Shown: positions 30,901 through 45,900 of the stretch, piece after piece
Layout of the letters: every line of letters starts with the position of its first letter
How positions within the stretch are numbered: position 1 is the first letter of the stretch
DNA from: Dromaius novaehollandiae
Lineage: Eukaryota > Chordata > Aves > Casuariiformes > Dromaiidae
Direction: 5' to 3'
Assembly (NCBI RefSeq): GCF_036370855.1
Contig: NC_088102.1
Coordinates: forward strand, 35,873,835-35,937,834
Length of the DNA: 64,000 nucleotides
Position numbers and translations under genes: made by a program
Notes under the pieces: generated by a model
What the model saw: only the letters and a program-made list of their open reading frames with translations
What the model was told of the DNA's origin: nothing
Database searches by the model: none

Positions 30901-33900
30901 AAGATATTGAACTTCGTGTTACACTTAATTCAAAAGAAAAAGTATGATCCACAATCACTGCAAGTGACTAAGGAGAATCATCTATTGAATACAATAGTTT
31001 TGCCCAATATAAAAATAGCTGCAATATCCCAAATCTACTTTAAAAAAAAAAAAAAAATAGACCTACAATGTAACATGAGACACAATGCTACCTATTCCTG
31101 AGCACTGTCAGTTTTCACTGATATTTAGGGCACATATTCATAGATAATCAGTTCAAAATTAAGATCCAATTAATTCTTGTACTCATCTTCATGGACCTGC
31201 ACAAGGCCATTCAAGCATTTCTGTGTCAAGCTGCTTAAGCAAACCTTGAAAAGCTGTAGGACTACAACTGTTTCTCTTTTTAATGTCAGCTTAAGATATG
31301 CAAAAGCATTCTTATGTATGGCACATGGACAGCTGCAATCTAATAACTACCAAACAAAAAAAACTTTCTTACCTCACAAAATAGCATATCTTTACACATA
31401 GCATGGAAGATTTCTTTTCTAAAGCATTAAGATAGGTAGAAAACTGTTAAGGAAAACCATAGCCGTTCATATATGACAACACACTTGATATGTCCCTACC
31501 CATAATCAACAGGAATCATTCCACTGATGTCATTTAACATCAGATTAAGGTTTTATACAAAACATATACAATGTGCACACCAGGATTATTAGCAGAGATG
31601 TGTGGTAGGTTGGAGAGCTGTAAGTAACACTGACATAGCCGGTCAAGCACTGAGTAGTGTTAAGTAGTGAAATGAGCCTGCTTTCTACATGTGCTCCTTT
31701 GAAACCTGCTTCACAATTTATTATAAAACTCCTGCACTCGCACACCTTGCTAAAATATGAAATAATACCAAGCTCATCAAGAATTATTTTTATGAAGAAA
31801 TACTTTTAGTTAACTATGATTCACTGGAGCTTCTTCTAAAATGGATGCTATTTCCATTTAAATATAACCAGTTATACACAAGAGTGGAGAAAAATCTGAA
31901 ATACCTCTTCTCACTAACCTCACCTCTCTAACCGTTCAACAGTTTTCATATGATGTACTGAGATAGCTTGGGGCGGGGGGGAGGTAGTTTTTAGTCTATT
32001 AGGTCTTTGGTGCAAAATAACACGTTTTTGTACAGTAACTAATTTCTTTTGAAGACATGGAAAATCCACTTGGAAGAATGTCATGAATATTTTGATTCTT
32101 CTGCTGCAGATTACACATACATTTGCAGTATTGCACAAACTAATTGCATGAAAATATCTTGCAGACCCTCTCACAATCTGATTGAGTATGACTGCAGCCT
32201 GAATCTACTCCTACTTATGGGATATACCATCCATCCAAGATTTAAGTGCCAAGATTAGGTGCTTAAATTATATTGACTGTAGAGCTAAGGAGGTTTGAAT
32301 AGGTGCCCAGGTATTTTGAATGGCTCTGAAATGAACGTCTGAAGTTAGATTGTGTTCAAATCATCAAAAACTATCTAAATACACTGACGTAATTTAAGGA
32401 TGGAAAATGGTGAAACTGGGATATTTCTAAGTTTTTTTTAAAGTACAAAAGCCCAGATTATTTAATCCATTCAAATCTGTCTTTATTTTTCACCAATTCT
32501 GCAGGGAGCTATATGCAGAGTCAAAAATCCAAGCATGAAAATTATTCAAGTCTGGTAAAAGTTTGAATCACTTCTCTGATCATAGAAAGTGATACTTCCC
32601 TGAAATATGCAGGCAATTAGTAATTACTGCCTTCATTTTCAAAATAATGCATGAGCCTAAATTTAACATGACATTATACCAACTGGTAGCGTGGTACATT
32701 TGAAGTAATGTTTACTCCATATTGTGGTTAGAGAAGCATCAGGATGGTCAGAATCTAATGTTACACCAATCTCTGTTGTAAAAGATGCTGCCTTTAACCC
32801 ACTGAGATACAGACAGTGGGGGAAGAAAGGATTATCTAAAATAAATCATACCAAGATTGATGAGAGATTCTTAGCATGTCAGGCCTGCTTCCTAATTGCA
32901 TTGTGCTCAACTATTTATGAGTAAACATTCTGTAATGCTAATAAGTCAGGTAATATATTCCACAATTAAAAATTCCTAAATAAGACAGACTGATACTGCC
33001 AATATGATCTTAATAGCTTTATTGTGAAAATCTAATGAGCCACAAACACACGTATGAATCCAGGCAGTGACTTCAAAACAGCAATAAATGAAGAAGAAGA
33101 TATATTTTAATAATTAAAAAATATTATAATTTTCTTCAGTGCACACTGTAATTTTGAGTTGTGTGAGAAATACTGTTTGTGAAAATGTTTCCTCTCCAAG
33201 TGATACAATCAGACTTGGGATATTTTCAAAAGTTATGGCTTTTGTTCCTTGTCCTTCTACTTGTATGGAGAGACAGAGATCTGAAAATTTAGGCCCAGGT
33301 TCACAGTAATTAACTGAGGTGCCTAAATTAATCTAACAGCTGTTAAATGTTTCCTTTATAGCCAAGAGAGGGTGAATTATCCTACTTAAAATCTGATTTG
33401 GAGTTTCACTTTGCCTCTGTAAGCAAAGTAGTTAAAGATTCGTATATTATTTTATTAATGGAACAGTAATACACTCATAGATTAACTATCCTCTATTTAT
33501 GCACTTCAACATTGTCAAGTATATCTAATTTTACCTTAACAGCAGGTGAATATTACAAAGGATATAGATCGATGAGTTTCTGGAGCATGTCCGCAGAGGA
33601 GATGATAAATTGATGCATGGTCAGAATTATCTTTAGCAGCTGGTTGTTCTGATATGCATTTCCTTCTAGATCTGAAAAAAGAAGGCAGAGTATTCTTATT
33701 GGAATCTTACCAAAACTTGGTAAACAGCATGCAAGAGGCTTTTTCAGCATCCTAATTTTAATCAGGTCTGTTCACCTTTTATCTTAAGGACAGCAATTAC
33801 TTACTAAATTAGGAAGCTCATCATTTTTCTGGAGAGCGCTATACAATACCAATCTATTTTTTTACATTGTTTTCCATTACAAGGATCTAGAAGACCCTTA

Positions 33901-36900
33901 CAGAAAAAAAAGTTGCATCTCAAAAGCACTAAAAATATTCAGAGATAAATATGCATACTGATTTCAGCCTAGCGAAGCATTTAAACAAATGCCTAACTTC
34001 AGGAAGATCAATATATCCTTTGAAACAAAGTAATAAATTAAAGCAAAAAAGAATTAGGTTACTGATCCAGATCAGTCAGTAGTATGACTAAACTTAACAA
34101 ACAGAATGGAGATATTTTTAAGTGCACGTGAAGCTTTTTGCTCAGCTGACGTACATATTGCCAAAAAATACACACAGATTAGGTTCCATATGTAGGTATG
34201 AAGGCAACAAGCTATCACTTAGGCAGAAGTCCTGAGATGCTAAGTCATGCATACTCTCAAGATGGACCCAAATGTCCTTAACACACATTTTCTTCAACTG
34301 TTCCTTACATGGATTTCACTTGAAACAGGCTTTTAAACTACTCTTTCTTCTGTTTTTTCTTTCCCCTCTATATTTGGAGAAGACCAAGGGCATCAAACAT
34401 GCCAGAATGTTTAAAAGTTTGCGTTTCTGTAACAAACACTGTAGTGTGTTTCATAAATATTCAGAGATGATATTTTTGCATAGACTGATGAGAGAACCTA
34501 GCTGGTTTGAACTGGAATTGGACACCTGTTCAAGCATAAGAGAAGTTTTATTTTTTGAGTAATTTTAAATACATTGTCCTGTATGAGGATATATGTAGTT
34601 ATTACTCAAAACAGCAATAACAATAGCTACATATGTAGTAACAACGCGCAATAAGGCGAAACGGAAGCAGCAGGTAAAACAACAGATTTGCAGCATATGA
34701 AATGGCATCTCTTACTGTAGGAAAAAAACATTTTTAAATTGTACAGCACTGAAAAAGAGCATTAAACTTAGCTCACTAACAGAACAATATAATCCAAGTT
34801 AGTTACTGAGTAACAGTTTCCATACCTTTATACAGCAAGGTACCAAACATGAAGAGTAGACCCCAGAGCCGAGGCCTTTCCTTTTGCACAATAAATTGCA
34901 TCTTTAGTAGAACTAATAAAGCCTGATTTCCTCTAGATCTGTCCCCTTCCATTCTTCACTCCACAATAGTCCTACTCATGCCCTCCATCACCATACTCTC
35001 CCCTGAAAGTCCTCTCTTCCCCTTCCTCCACATGAATGCCGTACAACTCACCTATATTGTTCAAAGCTATCGGCTACACAGAAGGCAACACACGCTGTGA
35101 TTGACTCTAAGCTGACTGGCCAGACAGCAAATCAAACCGAACAAGTTCTGGGCTCATTCAGCAGCCCTTCCACAAACACAGGGACCAGTCTAGGTGTCTC
35201 TCTTCTACACATTCAATTTACACAACATTTATAGGGAACTAATCTTTGAAGCTCCTCTCTTTCCATTAAATTTAGTTTAATCTGGCAGACAGATTGACCC
35301 TGTAACTACTTCATGAAGAGTAGAACTAGTTCAGCGGAAGGGTGACCGAGGATGGCCTAACCTTGAAGTTTGCAAATGAATTTACTGTTTTAGCTGTCTC
35401 TCTGAACCCCTGAAAGCAGAGGATATGCTGGGTATCATATCTGGTGTGAGCAACTTCATTTTTCTACTAAAAGAGTATTCAGTTTGCTGGAAACCCAGTA
35501 CAATGAGGAATCTTGCAGTCTCTTACTATTGCAAGCCTAACAGGCAAGACGGGCGGAAGAACGCTGATTGGTGAACTCTGCAGAGCCTATGTGAACATGC
35601 ATCAGGCTACTCGGCATTATCAAGCCCAGAACACTAACATTAGCATCAAGTAATCTTCAGAACTGAACATGAGGGGCCATTTTATGTACCTTTTATAGTT
35701 AAACCTAAATTGTTTTGTGAATCAGGCTCCTAAGGAACAATTCTATTTTCAGTTACACACAAGGTGAAAATCTGTGTGTCCCATAGCCACGTAAATGAGG
35801 TATAGTATAGAGTATAGGCACCAATAAGCTAAAAGGAGGGGAGATTTAAAGCAACCAGTGTTTAGAAAAATATTAACAGCATTATAAATCACAAATTTAT
35901 AAAAAGTAACAAAACCAAAACATACACTTCCTTCTTACTGTCTGTACACAATAGCAAATAATAGGAAATGAAATTTGTTCTAGAAGCAATATTACATTGT
36001 AATTCTAGAATTCTCAATAATGCAGAAGAGGCAGAGGTGTCCAATAAATATTTCTGTTCTAGTATTAAACAGAATGTAGTCAGATTGTAAAATTAAATAT
36101 TTTACATTCCAATCACAACAAGGGAAACTGTTAATCAGATGCTTACTAGGGTTAGTTATTCCTAAATCAGTGTCTTATCTTTTTAAGATTTTTTTAAAAA
36201 ACTGACCAGAGTCATCTCTGGATAGTTACTTCTAGACAGTAAAGCTTAAAATCTTTACTAACCAATCTGGAAAACACAGAACTGGAGTCAGTCAGTTTTA
36301 CATTGTATAATCATTTTAAGCTTCCTTCATCAATCACAGAGTCAGCAATTCTGTCTTTATTTTTGCTTCATTTCAATCAGAAGTAGCTTCTGAAAAATGG
36401 ATCTTCTTAAGGTAAGGGGGATTTCAGGTTCGTTTTTTTAAACAGCTGATGCAGTATAATTAGCCCAACATTTTAAGGCAAACTGAAACATCTGTGCTCA
36501 TATCACCTATTTTGACAGAAGCAAATCATTAGAGAGTTCACATGATCAGCTTGTCCAACAGACTCAAGGTATAACGATCTCTCCGCAATGGAGTATGGCA
36601 ACAGCTGAGCCAGTGGGTACTAGCATCTCTTACTGGCTCCATTAGAAACTTAGAAAAGCTCTAACTTAGAAAACGAGGCTCTCAGAAAACAGGTCTGTTT
36701 ATAGTCTCAGACTGATAAAGACTGATACAGAGAGAGCAGTGGAGAGTTAGGAGAATAAGATGTACTGTTTGCGTCCAGTTTGGGGCCAGCAGAAAATTTC
36801 CTATGTGCTGCTATTGCCAATGTATAATTTAAAGCTAAACTTTCAAAAGATAATAAACAAACCCCATGACATCTACATTAAAAAAAAGAAATCCTGGAGA

Positions 36901-39900
36901 TAAATCTCCATAGGGTTATTCTCAGTCTCTTCTTTTAATACAGTGACAGGTTTAAATTAACAGAAGCAGCTGCAGACAAACGTAGAGATTTGTGTACTTT
37001 TTAAACAGTCCTTCCAACCTCTTTTTTTTTTTTTTTAATGTATTAACTGAGTTCCAGAAACATGATAGGGCATTCACTAATCTTGAGAAATACTGAGTGT
37101 TCTGCTCAGCAAACGATTAAACTGAGACAAAATGAAGAGATTATAAATATTCTGTTACTAACCATGGGCACATCTTTGAAAGTTGAAGGCTTTTTGGTAG
37201 TTATGTGTGAGAATGATAGAGCACATTTTATTGCCTGCTTTAAAACATCAGTATATAGGTTTAGATTCTGTTCAGAAAATCAATAAAGTTTAGAGCCCAC
37301 CACCAGTAATCAGTATTTTGGACTGAATCAGTGCATGTTCCCACAAGATAGCAGTCAGAAACCAGTTTTTTGCTAATATATTCAATATATTATTAATTGT
37401 ATTTAACCATCCACTGTTGTCTGTACAGATGAGAGAAACATACTGTCAGTTGAACTGGAAACCAGATGAGTCAGGGTTCTTAAGAAATGACATACAAAAT
37501 TACAGTTAAACAGAGAGCTGAATGACTGGAAGAGAATATTGACCAGCAGTCTCCAAAAGGGGATAGAAGAAAAACACTGACTCTTTTGATACAGAAGTTA
37601 TTCTAATAGACTAGTGGAAAATAAAAATTAGGACTGGTGAATAGGCAACCACATCACACTTGAAAAAGATCCTGAGCTGTCTCTTGCCTCTTACACTACG
37701 AGCTTTCAGTTTTACAGCATGAACCAAAGTTTGTGTGTTCCTTGCTTGTGTTCTCCCATAATTTCATTCATTACTTAAGAATCTTATTCAGATATAAACT
37801 GCCCGGGGATTAGAATGGGTGCTCTGCACCAGGGCACTCTGGGCAAAACACCCAGTATTCACCCATCAAAGTGGGGAAATTGTGGAGAGGGCTGGGACAG
37901 CAGAGATCATGATACTTAGCCATTTTGGATCTGTCATTTTTTACTCTTTCAGCATCTCCAGGAAGAGTAGAATTATTCTAGACTTGCACACAGAGCCTGT
38001 ATCAATTAACATCCATTTTACAAAATTGGTTGATCTGCTAGAGCCTCCATCTAAGAGCTCTTACTTAACCAGAAAAGCAGTTCAATATATGCTTAACTTG
38101 GAAGTCAAAATGGCTATGTGCACACATATTAAGTATATACAGCTGTAATTGTATCACCAGCTTTTCAAAAGTGTGCAGAATCAACAAAATCCATGGAGTT
38201 AAACTGGTAAAAATGGGTCTGAGGTGAGAAGAGACTCCAGCTCATAGTTTCAGATCAAGAACTGTCATTCGGTACTTTGCATCTCTGACCACTAGGTCAT
38301 TTATTTGGAAAGCTCACCTCCTAAATGTAGCTGTGTGTAAGGAAGCTCCAAAAGTTATGGTAAACTACCTTTGTGCAAATGGTGCAGCCAATAAGTTGAC
38401 TTTCCTGACTTTTTTGCAAGGGTGCCTCTGTATGCTACACCATTCACTTGAACCTCCAGCAGTTTCTGTTAAAAGTTTCTTGCGACTCATTTTCATTTCC
38501 GCTTGTATACCTGTTTCTAACCACACGCCATGCTGAGCAGAAACCACTGAGTGAATACTAAATAAAGTGGAATGGGTGTGTTTCAGCTAGCCAATTTTAC
38601 CTTGAGAGAATGCTGCAAATATACTACATAAATGTTAGCTTTGTTTTACTGCAGCAAAACAAATAAGCCACCAATTGAATTCTTTTTTCCTGTAATTGCC
38701 CTTATCATATTAAGATGTTTTAATAAATACCCTCTGAAACAAAGAGGAATACACCAGTTGAATATACTTTTCCAGTATTTAACTACATGTGAGAGCACAA
38801 AGACATTTAGGGCTAAGTATTTTACTATCTATACAGTAACCAGATGCCACTAAAAATTACAAAACCTCCAAAGCATATGTGAGACTCAGAACACACAGGA
38901 ATAAGAACATCCTAATCAAGGCCTATCAGCTACTCCATTGTGTTATCCAACTTGTGATACTCTGTAACCCATGATTTAGAAATATCTGAGGAATCAGTTG
39001 TTCCTAGCGCAGTTGGGGGAATCAAAGCGCTCAAAAGCAAGGCTAAAGAACAAACTGCCTGCTTTCCACCACACCTGTGCTAAAAGTACTTATAAGAGAA
39101 AGTATGTTCTATAGCCAGCATCATTCTACTGAGGCCTTCCCACTCATATGACTACAAGCATAAGGCAACAAGAAGAATGCCAAGAATGTCTTAACTGGAC
39201 TGAATTTTGCAAGAAGAAAAAGTTATTTTCCTAAGAGTCCTTTATTTCATAAGCACTGTCTTTACCAGCAGGCTCCAACTGTATCACCTAGTGTACAATT
39301 TGAAATATATCACAACTGAATCACAGAACACTGGCATCGTATGATCAGTGACTAAATTGCTATGAACATGAGTAACTGATATAAACTACCTGAAGTCTTC
39401 TATCAGCCATCAGAAGCCAGCACCAAAAGTAATACAACGCAAGAAAGCATCAAGCAATTGCCAGGTAGTCTTATTAAGCAAGAAGCTAAAAGTAACAGGT
39501 TACTCTACTGAAGTGCTGTGTAGATTTCCTTAAGATTTCTGCCAAATGTTTTGTCTGATGGTTTGAAGAAGTTGGTGGGAGGACGGTGTTATAAATGTCC
39601 ATCTGTAAAATTAAAGGAGCATGTAATATGAAAACTGGGAGGACTGATGCTGTCAAGGTCTAGCATCAGGGAGTTTTATGAAACATACAGACATATGAAA
39701 TATGGAGGTACAAGCAGAGATACATGCTAGGGTTTAGTGACTGAGTAGAACTGCCATGAGTCAGGATCTCTGCCTCACATGAGAGATGCAGTACTATGAG
39801 ATAACCTTTGAAATGCTACAAGGAACCAAAGTTGAAGGAAGTATTTCATGAATATTTCATGGGTACTTCATGAAGGTTTCCCCAAAGACAGGTAACATGC

Positions 39901-42900
39901 ACTCTGCTCCCCTTCGGTTTAAAGCATATGTAGCACATACAATAGTTTTCTTACTACAGGCTTATTGTTGCAGCATGGGAATTTGGTACCCCATAAAAGA
40001 GGGAATCAATTAAGTGTCCCATTTTTAAATTGATCAAATTTGGTCAGGATCAGATTCATAAGAAGCCACTGTCTTTTGCTCATCAGTTATGACAGATTAT
40101 CACTGACACAGAGCAGAGATTCAAGTTAAGCAAGGGCATTTACTTTTTGAGTTGGAAATAGCCTTTTATTTTTTAATGACAGACAAAACCTCAGTTAACA
40201 GAGAAACCAGGGCTAGGAGCTAATGTACTCTATTCCCCTGCTCCAATGCAGAATCAGTTTTCGCTAAACAAGAATGTTTCAAAAACAGTTTAATTCTCTG
40301 TTAAAATTTTACAGTGATTGGAGATTTCTCAGCCTCTGTAGGTGACTTATTCCAGCATTTGAACACCTGTCATTAGAGACTTCCTACTGTCTAGTTGAGG
40401 TCTTGGGGCAACTTTGGTAGCTTAAGCCCATTGTGTCCTGACCTGACCTCCAGCAGACAGAAAACAAACAAACAAACAAAACAAACCACACACACATACA
40501 TTCTCTTCCCCTTGCTAATATATTTTCCTGATTTAAAGCTCTCTTCCTTCTTTTCTTGTCTGAACTAAGAAACATCAGCTTTCTTAATATTTTTCTCCGA
40601 AGCCAGGTTTTCTAGATCTCTGGTCATCTTTGATGTCCTCTGAATCCCTTGTACTTTGCACCTTTATGAACCCAATGGGATAAAGTACTCCAGAGGAGGT
40701 CCTAGCAACAGAGTTAGAAGATTACTTTGAATGTCTTGTACCTCATACTTTTTTTTAAAAAAAAAAAGTATACATATATACACATATGTACATCTCCCCT
40801 TAGAGCCTCTGCCTTTTCTGCAGTGGTACAATATCATTAAATCACTTTCGCTTTTACAGTCCATCTTCACCTTGAGATCCTTTTCTGTAGAAATGCTGCA
40901 TATCAGGGAGTTCACCATACTTTGTTTTTATAACTGGTTACCATAGCTGTAGAACTTAGCACTTGTCTTTTGTGAATTCTCTTTTATTTCATACCACTAT
41001 TTCAAATGGTTAATAACTTTCAGAAATAACATAACAACTTAATTAAAATGTTCTTACAAAGATGATGCACTAATGAGGTAAAAGAATGACTGCTTTATTT
41101 ATTTACAGCAGAAAAAATGGTGGACTCTTGTAGCTCTCCTGCTTTTAATTACAAAAGAGATGCTGGTGAGCCCTTCATGTGACAATCATGTTACAAAGTT
41201 TAGTAGACCAGACAAAAACGTTTAGGGAATCGCTCTAAAGCATTTTTTTAAAATTGGCTTGCAACATTAATGTAAAACTGTTCTGTATGATCCAAGGAGT
41301 TCTGTTAGATCAAAGTCTATACATACTTAAAACATTAAGTGAGTGCTATACATAAACTTATTTACACAAGAAATTGCTTTTTAAGAAAGACTCCAAAATT
41401 AAAATAAGAATAATTCAGTATCTTTCAGAGAGGAAAGAATCGTACTACTTTGCGAGCAATCCTGTACTAACAGAACCCTAAGCAATAAGCCAAGTAAACA
41501 GAGATGCTGGAAGAAGCCCTAGCAACTTGGCAGCTCTCCAAGTACACTTCCCACTTCAAACTCCTTACAGCATGGAAAAGAAAAAAGCCAGCACGCCACA
41601 CAGCTCTCTTGGTGAAACAACCTGTCAAAACCAAATGCTGAATCATGACTACACTGGCTCCCCATGCCCTATATCAGTTCCAGGTGAAGTGACAGCTCTT
41701 CCTCCAAGTGCTCATTAACAATGCAAATACAGCCCAGATACAATTGAGTCTAATATGCAATCCAGAAGGGTAATAAGGCTATTCTCTTTAACAGTAGAGA
41801 ACATTAGGAGAGAAAAACCTCAAGGGAAAGGCATTACCCTATCTCAGAAACAATTTTTGGAAAGCTGTATCTTGGAGAAAGAACTCTGGGTGGGTAATTC
41901 TTTGAAATGAAAAGATAAAACTTTTGTTGAGGGGACATGGAATGATTTTGAGAAATTAGAATGTACTTCAAAAGAAACCAAATGCAATGTGGGTGGAAAG
42001 CATCCCATTAGCCTTGGAAATTCAAATTAAGTACAGAGAATAAGACAAAAAGTTAAAAAACACAAAACTGATATTCATTGTTCTACAGTATGTTTAGAGT
42101 TTAGCAAATTTAGATGAGATAGCTTTTTACCAGATATTCCTTTTCCAGAAAGCCTACAAAACATAATTTGAGCATTCAGTAATTTTTTAGAGCTATAAAT
42201 CATGATGCTTGAGCTCCAACTTGTAATTTTGAGCTACAGGTAGCTCTTGAATAGCTCAAGCACAATGCCTGGCAGCACAGCTTCCCCAGCATAAGCACTG
42301 ATGTATAAAACAAATGAGAAACTTCTGAGGCCTATATCACTAGATCACCACTGAACCCAGCTGTATCCTTAGCATTAACTCATCCCACAACAGCAGTGTT
42401 TTATAATGAGCTTCTATCTAAATGTGTGATTGATCCAGGGGGGAGCCAGTCATCAGACCTAGGCAAACAAAGTCAACCCCATTTTAAGGTTCAAATTATA
42501 ACTGACTAGCAGATACAAACCAGGTGTCCTTTCAGAGATTTGAAGATGTTGCAAATCACAGAGATTCCAGTTCCTGGCCTTGATTTTCAATGCTGACTCT
42601 CACGCTCCTACCTCTACTCCTGCTGTAGTATTTCTAGAATGATATGTTTTGGTTGTCCATTCTTCACAAACCTCAGTTTCCCAACCTTTGTTCTGACTTC
42701 TGGATGAATTTCTGGAATTAGCGTTCACAGACTGTGGAAAACTGGTTTCTAGCTCAGCTTCTGATCATACCTTTGCCCCATCATTAGACTGGGGCATCTT
42801 TTGTTCACCATGGACCTTCACCTCCTCCCATCCCTTACCCCTCCAAAAAAATTCTACAGGTTCGCTACAAACCCAAATCATGCCTGATTGCTGTGTATCA

Positions 42901-45900
42901 CTATCAAACATCCACAAACAAAAGCTTCCCAATTGCTGGCTCAAGATAGTTGCAGTATGCTAAATTTTGATCAGTAAAACTTTCACACATGTATTCAAGC
43001 GTAAGGTTTACTGGGCCCATTGTATCAGTTACTACAGTATAGAACAAGAGAATCTTGTGGCTCCTAGGTACGGTTGCAGTACATTTCTTACTATTACTAA
43101 TAAAGGTATCTGATCATTTTGTATGTTATTCAACCTAAATAAGTACTTTGTTTTATGCATATTTTTAAAAGAGTAACACTATACAATAATCAACTTTAAA
43201 TATAGACAAATTCTCCTGGAGGAAGGGAGAAGAGAATTCCACCCATATACAAAATGAGTATTTTGAAGGTGAATCATTTTGTGAGGTTGAAAACAATTGA
43301 AAATTAAAAAACAAAAGAAGCTCTTGAAGCTCAGACACTACTGCTCTCTGCCAGAGGAGTTCCATATTTCAGAATAAAGATTTATTATAGTGTCATATCT
43401 CTAAATGATCTTTCATCATGATATAGATGGCACCAGGCACTGAATTCTCCTTAGTATAAGTTCTTTATACATTTGAGTCTTAAAATTGCAGTGTTTGGGG
43501 ATTCCTGAAGTCATCTCCAATGCAAGTGTAACCTTAGCAGCTCTTCATAGATGCTCTCATATCTTTGCCTTCTGCTAACTGCTGCATTTTCAAGTTCTGA
43601 CCTCAGTAATTGGGGGGGGGGGGGGGGGGGGGGGGGAAGTGGTATCACATTTAGAAAATTATGTTAGCTTTTTTTCCTCCGGCCTAACCTCCCTAACAGA
43701 AAGATCTATTAAACTATGTAGTAGTTTAAGAGAAGCCCCTTCATTTTCAGAGTTTTTAAAAAACCCTGGAAGAATGTTTTAAATATTAACATATGCTTGG
43801 CAATAAACAGCAAAATACTGACAGACTTCACAATAAAGCATACACAAACTAAACCGAATACCATAGAAAATAAAATGCATGGGGAAGCCTAAAGAACAAG
43901 TTCCTCATTTCTTGCTTTTACTTCATAGATAGGTTGAAGAGAAGAAAAAAAATTGAATTAATGCAACATTCGCAGGAGATTGAATGCTCTTCTATCAATA
44001 TCTAAGCTTTTGTGCACTGAAGAATAAAAGTTATATTGTTTTCTCTTTTGCCTTTTTGCTATAACCACAATCAACTTTCATAGTTAGCTAAATAGCATTT
44101 AGCACTCTACACAGCAGTAACTACTCTTTTGTTCCCACAATAATATTACTTGATCATTAACATAATTTCTGTTCCCAAGCAATACTAGAGCTTCTGCACT
44201 GTATTTCACAGAATCATGTCCAGATTACTTAAAACATAAAAGATCAACACCACTATAATACAGAATAATACTGCTAACAAACTTTAATTACTTGGGCGGG
44301 GGCAGACATCTCAACATTCAGATTAGGTTCTTAGGCAGGAGGGAAACCTCTGCAAACTTGTGAAGAAAGAAAACAAGTGACCATCCAGGCAAACCCAACA
44401 GAGAAGAATAAGTGACAAAAGTTGTGTGGGTAGGTGTGCATATACTTTAAAAGACATAACTGCTTTTGAGTCAGAATTCTGTGCTATAATTTATAGGAAT
44501 TAAGCTTTCCTAAGCTTTCCTTTGAACAGCAGCATCAACAATCATAGCAGGCTATAAGGATGTTTTGATTTTTAGTATCAATATGCAATTTCTTTACAAA
44601 CAATTCATCAGATTGATGGGGTACGTTTCACAATGATTAACGATGAAGCAAGGAATCTTTTGGGTAGAGGAGGTAGAGGGACCAAGGAAGGAACCTAAAG
44701 ACATTTAAGCCCATCCAGACCTCAGGTTATTTTGATACTAATATCAAAATCTAACTCTCCTGTTCTGTAGGGAAGAGAAACTGATCACCATTTCCTCATG
44801 AAGAGACCTGGGCATGAGGGTTCCACACAGGTCCATGCTGGGAGTCCACATATTTCTTTTGCAAAACTGAAACCTGTAGCAACTCCTAAAATTTTTCAGG
44901 CTTAACATAAATTTTATCCGAATAAAGTATTTGCACTGGAGACTGATGTTCTTCTTCATGGACAAATGACTGGTCAGCAGAGACTCCTCAATATTTAGTA
45001 TGGAAGGAAAATCCCTCAGTTCTTCTATCTTAGCATTATTAGATATAAATCTATGTTGAGGTTTGGTTTTCATACCTCTGATACATAAAGAAAGCCTAAT
45101 GAGCCTATTTTTGACTCTACATTAAAAATATCAGAAGTATCAACCACGACCTCTACTACTATGCAAAATGTGGTATTCCAGAGGATACTGAATGGCCCAA
45201 GCAGACCAAATTAACCAGAGATCATCTCTTCCCAGTGTCATTGGAAGACAAAAAAAATTATCATTGTTTTTAACAATGGATAAAAATCTTTGTTTTTTGA
45301 ACTGTGATTGTTTTACTACTTATTGTATGTTTCAACTAGACATATTAGAAAGAGTGTATATTTTTCTGGGTAAGTTGAAGAGGAGAAACTGGATAAAACT
45401 TCCAAGTTTTCTGTGTTTTACAGGAGAAGATGATTAAAATGCTCCTGATCCAATGAGAGAACTCTAACTTGCCTGTTTCATATATTGTAAAATGGATGCA
45501 ATTCTTATCTGTCTTTCAAAGAAGTCCTAAGATTCAATATATTTTTGCATGGTATTAATGCAAAAACAAACTACAGAAATTTTACCAGTTCACAGAACTA
45601 GACAGCTCTGCTGTTTTGTTTTGTTTTGTTTTTTTTTTTGCTTGCTCTGGAAAACGTTAACTACGATTAACTGGCACAATTTTAGGCAGCATACACCTAC
45701 AAAGGCAACTTCACCTTTGCCAGGTTTCTCATCTCTGTCACAACAATTATGTGGAATCTTTCATCCAGATCAATCCTAAAGCAGTTTCCAGAATTTCTAA
45801 GGCTTGTTTAGAAACATCTCACTTTGTCCAACACTGAGGCAACAAGCTGGTTTCACACTGACCACACATTGCAGAACAATTTACATCATAAGCTAAGGCT

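Noticed and set aside
33553..33565. Apparent GT donor (TTT|GTAATA) after RASGRP1 exon 3, or a premature stop there
   Set aside because: Pairing it with the AG at 31440-31441 or the AG within exon 4 gives a stop or frameshift. The U12 AT-AC solution restores frame and homology, so the gene is not broken.
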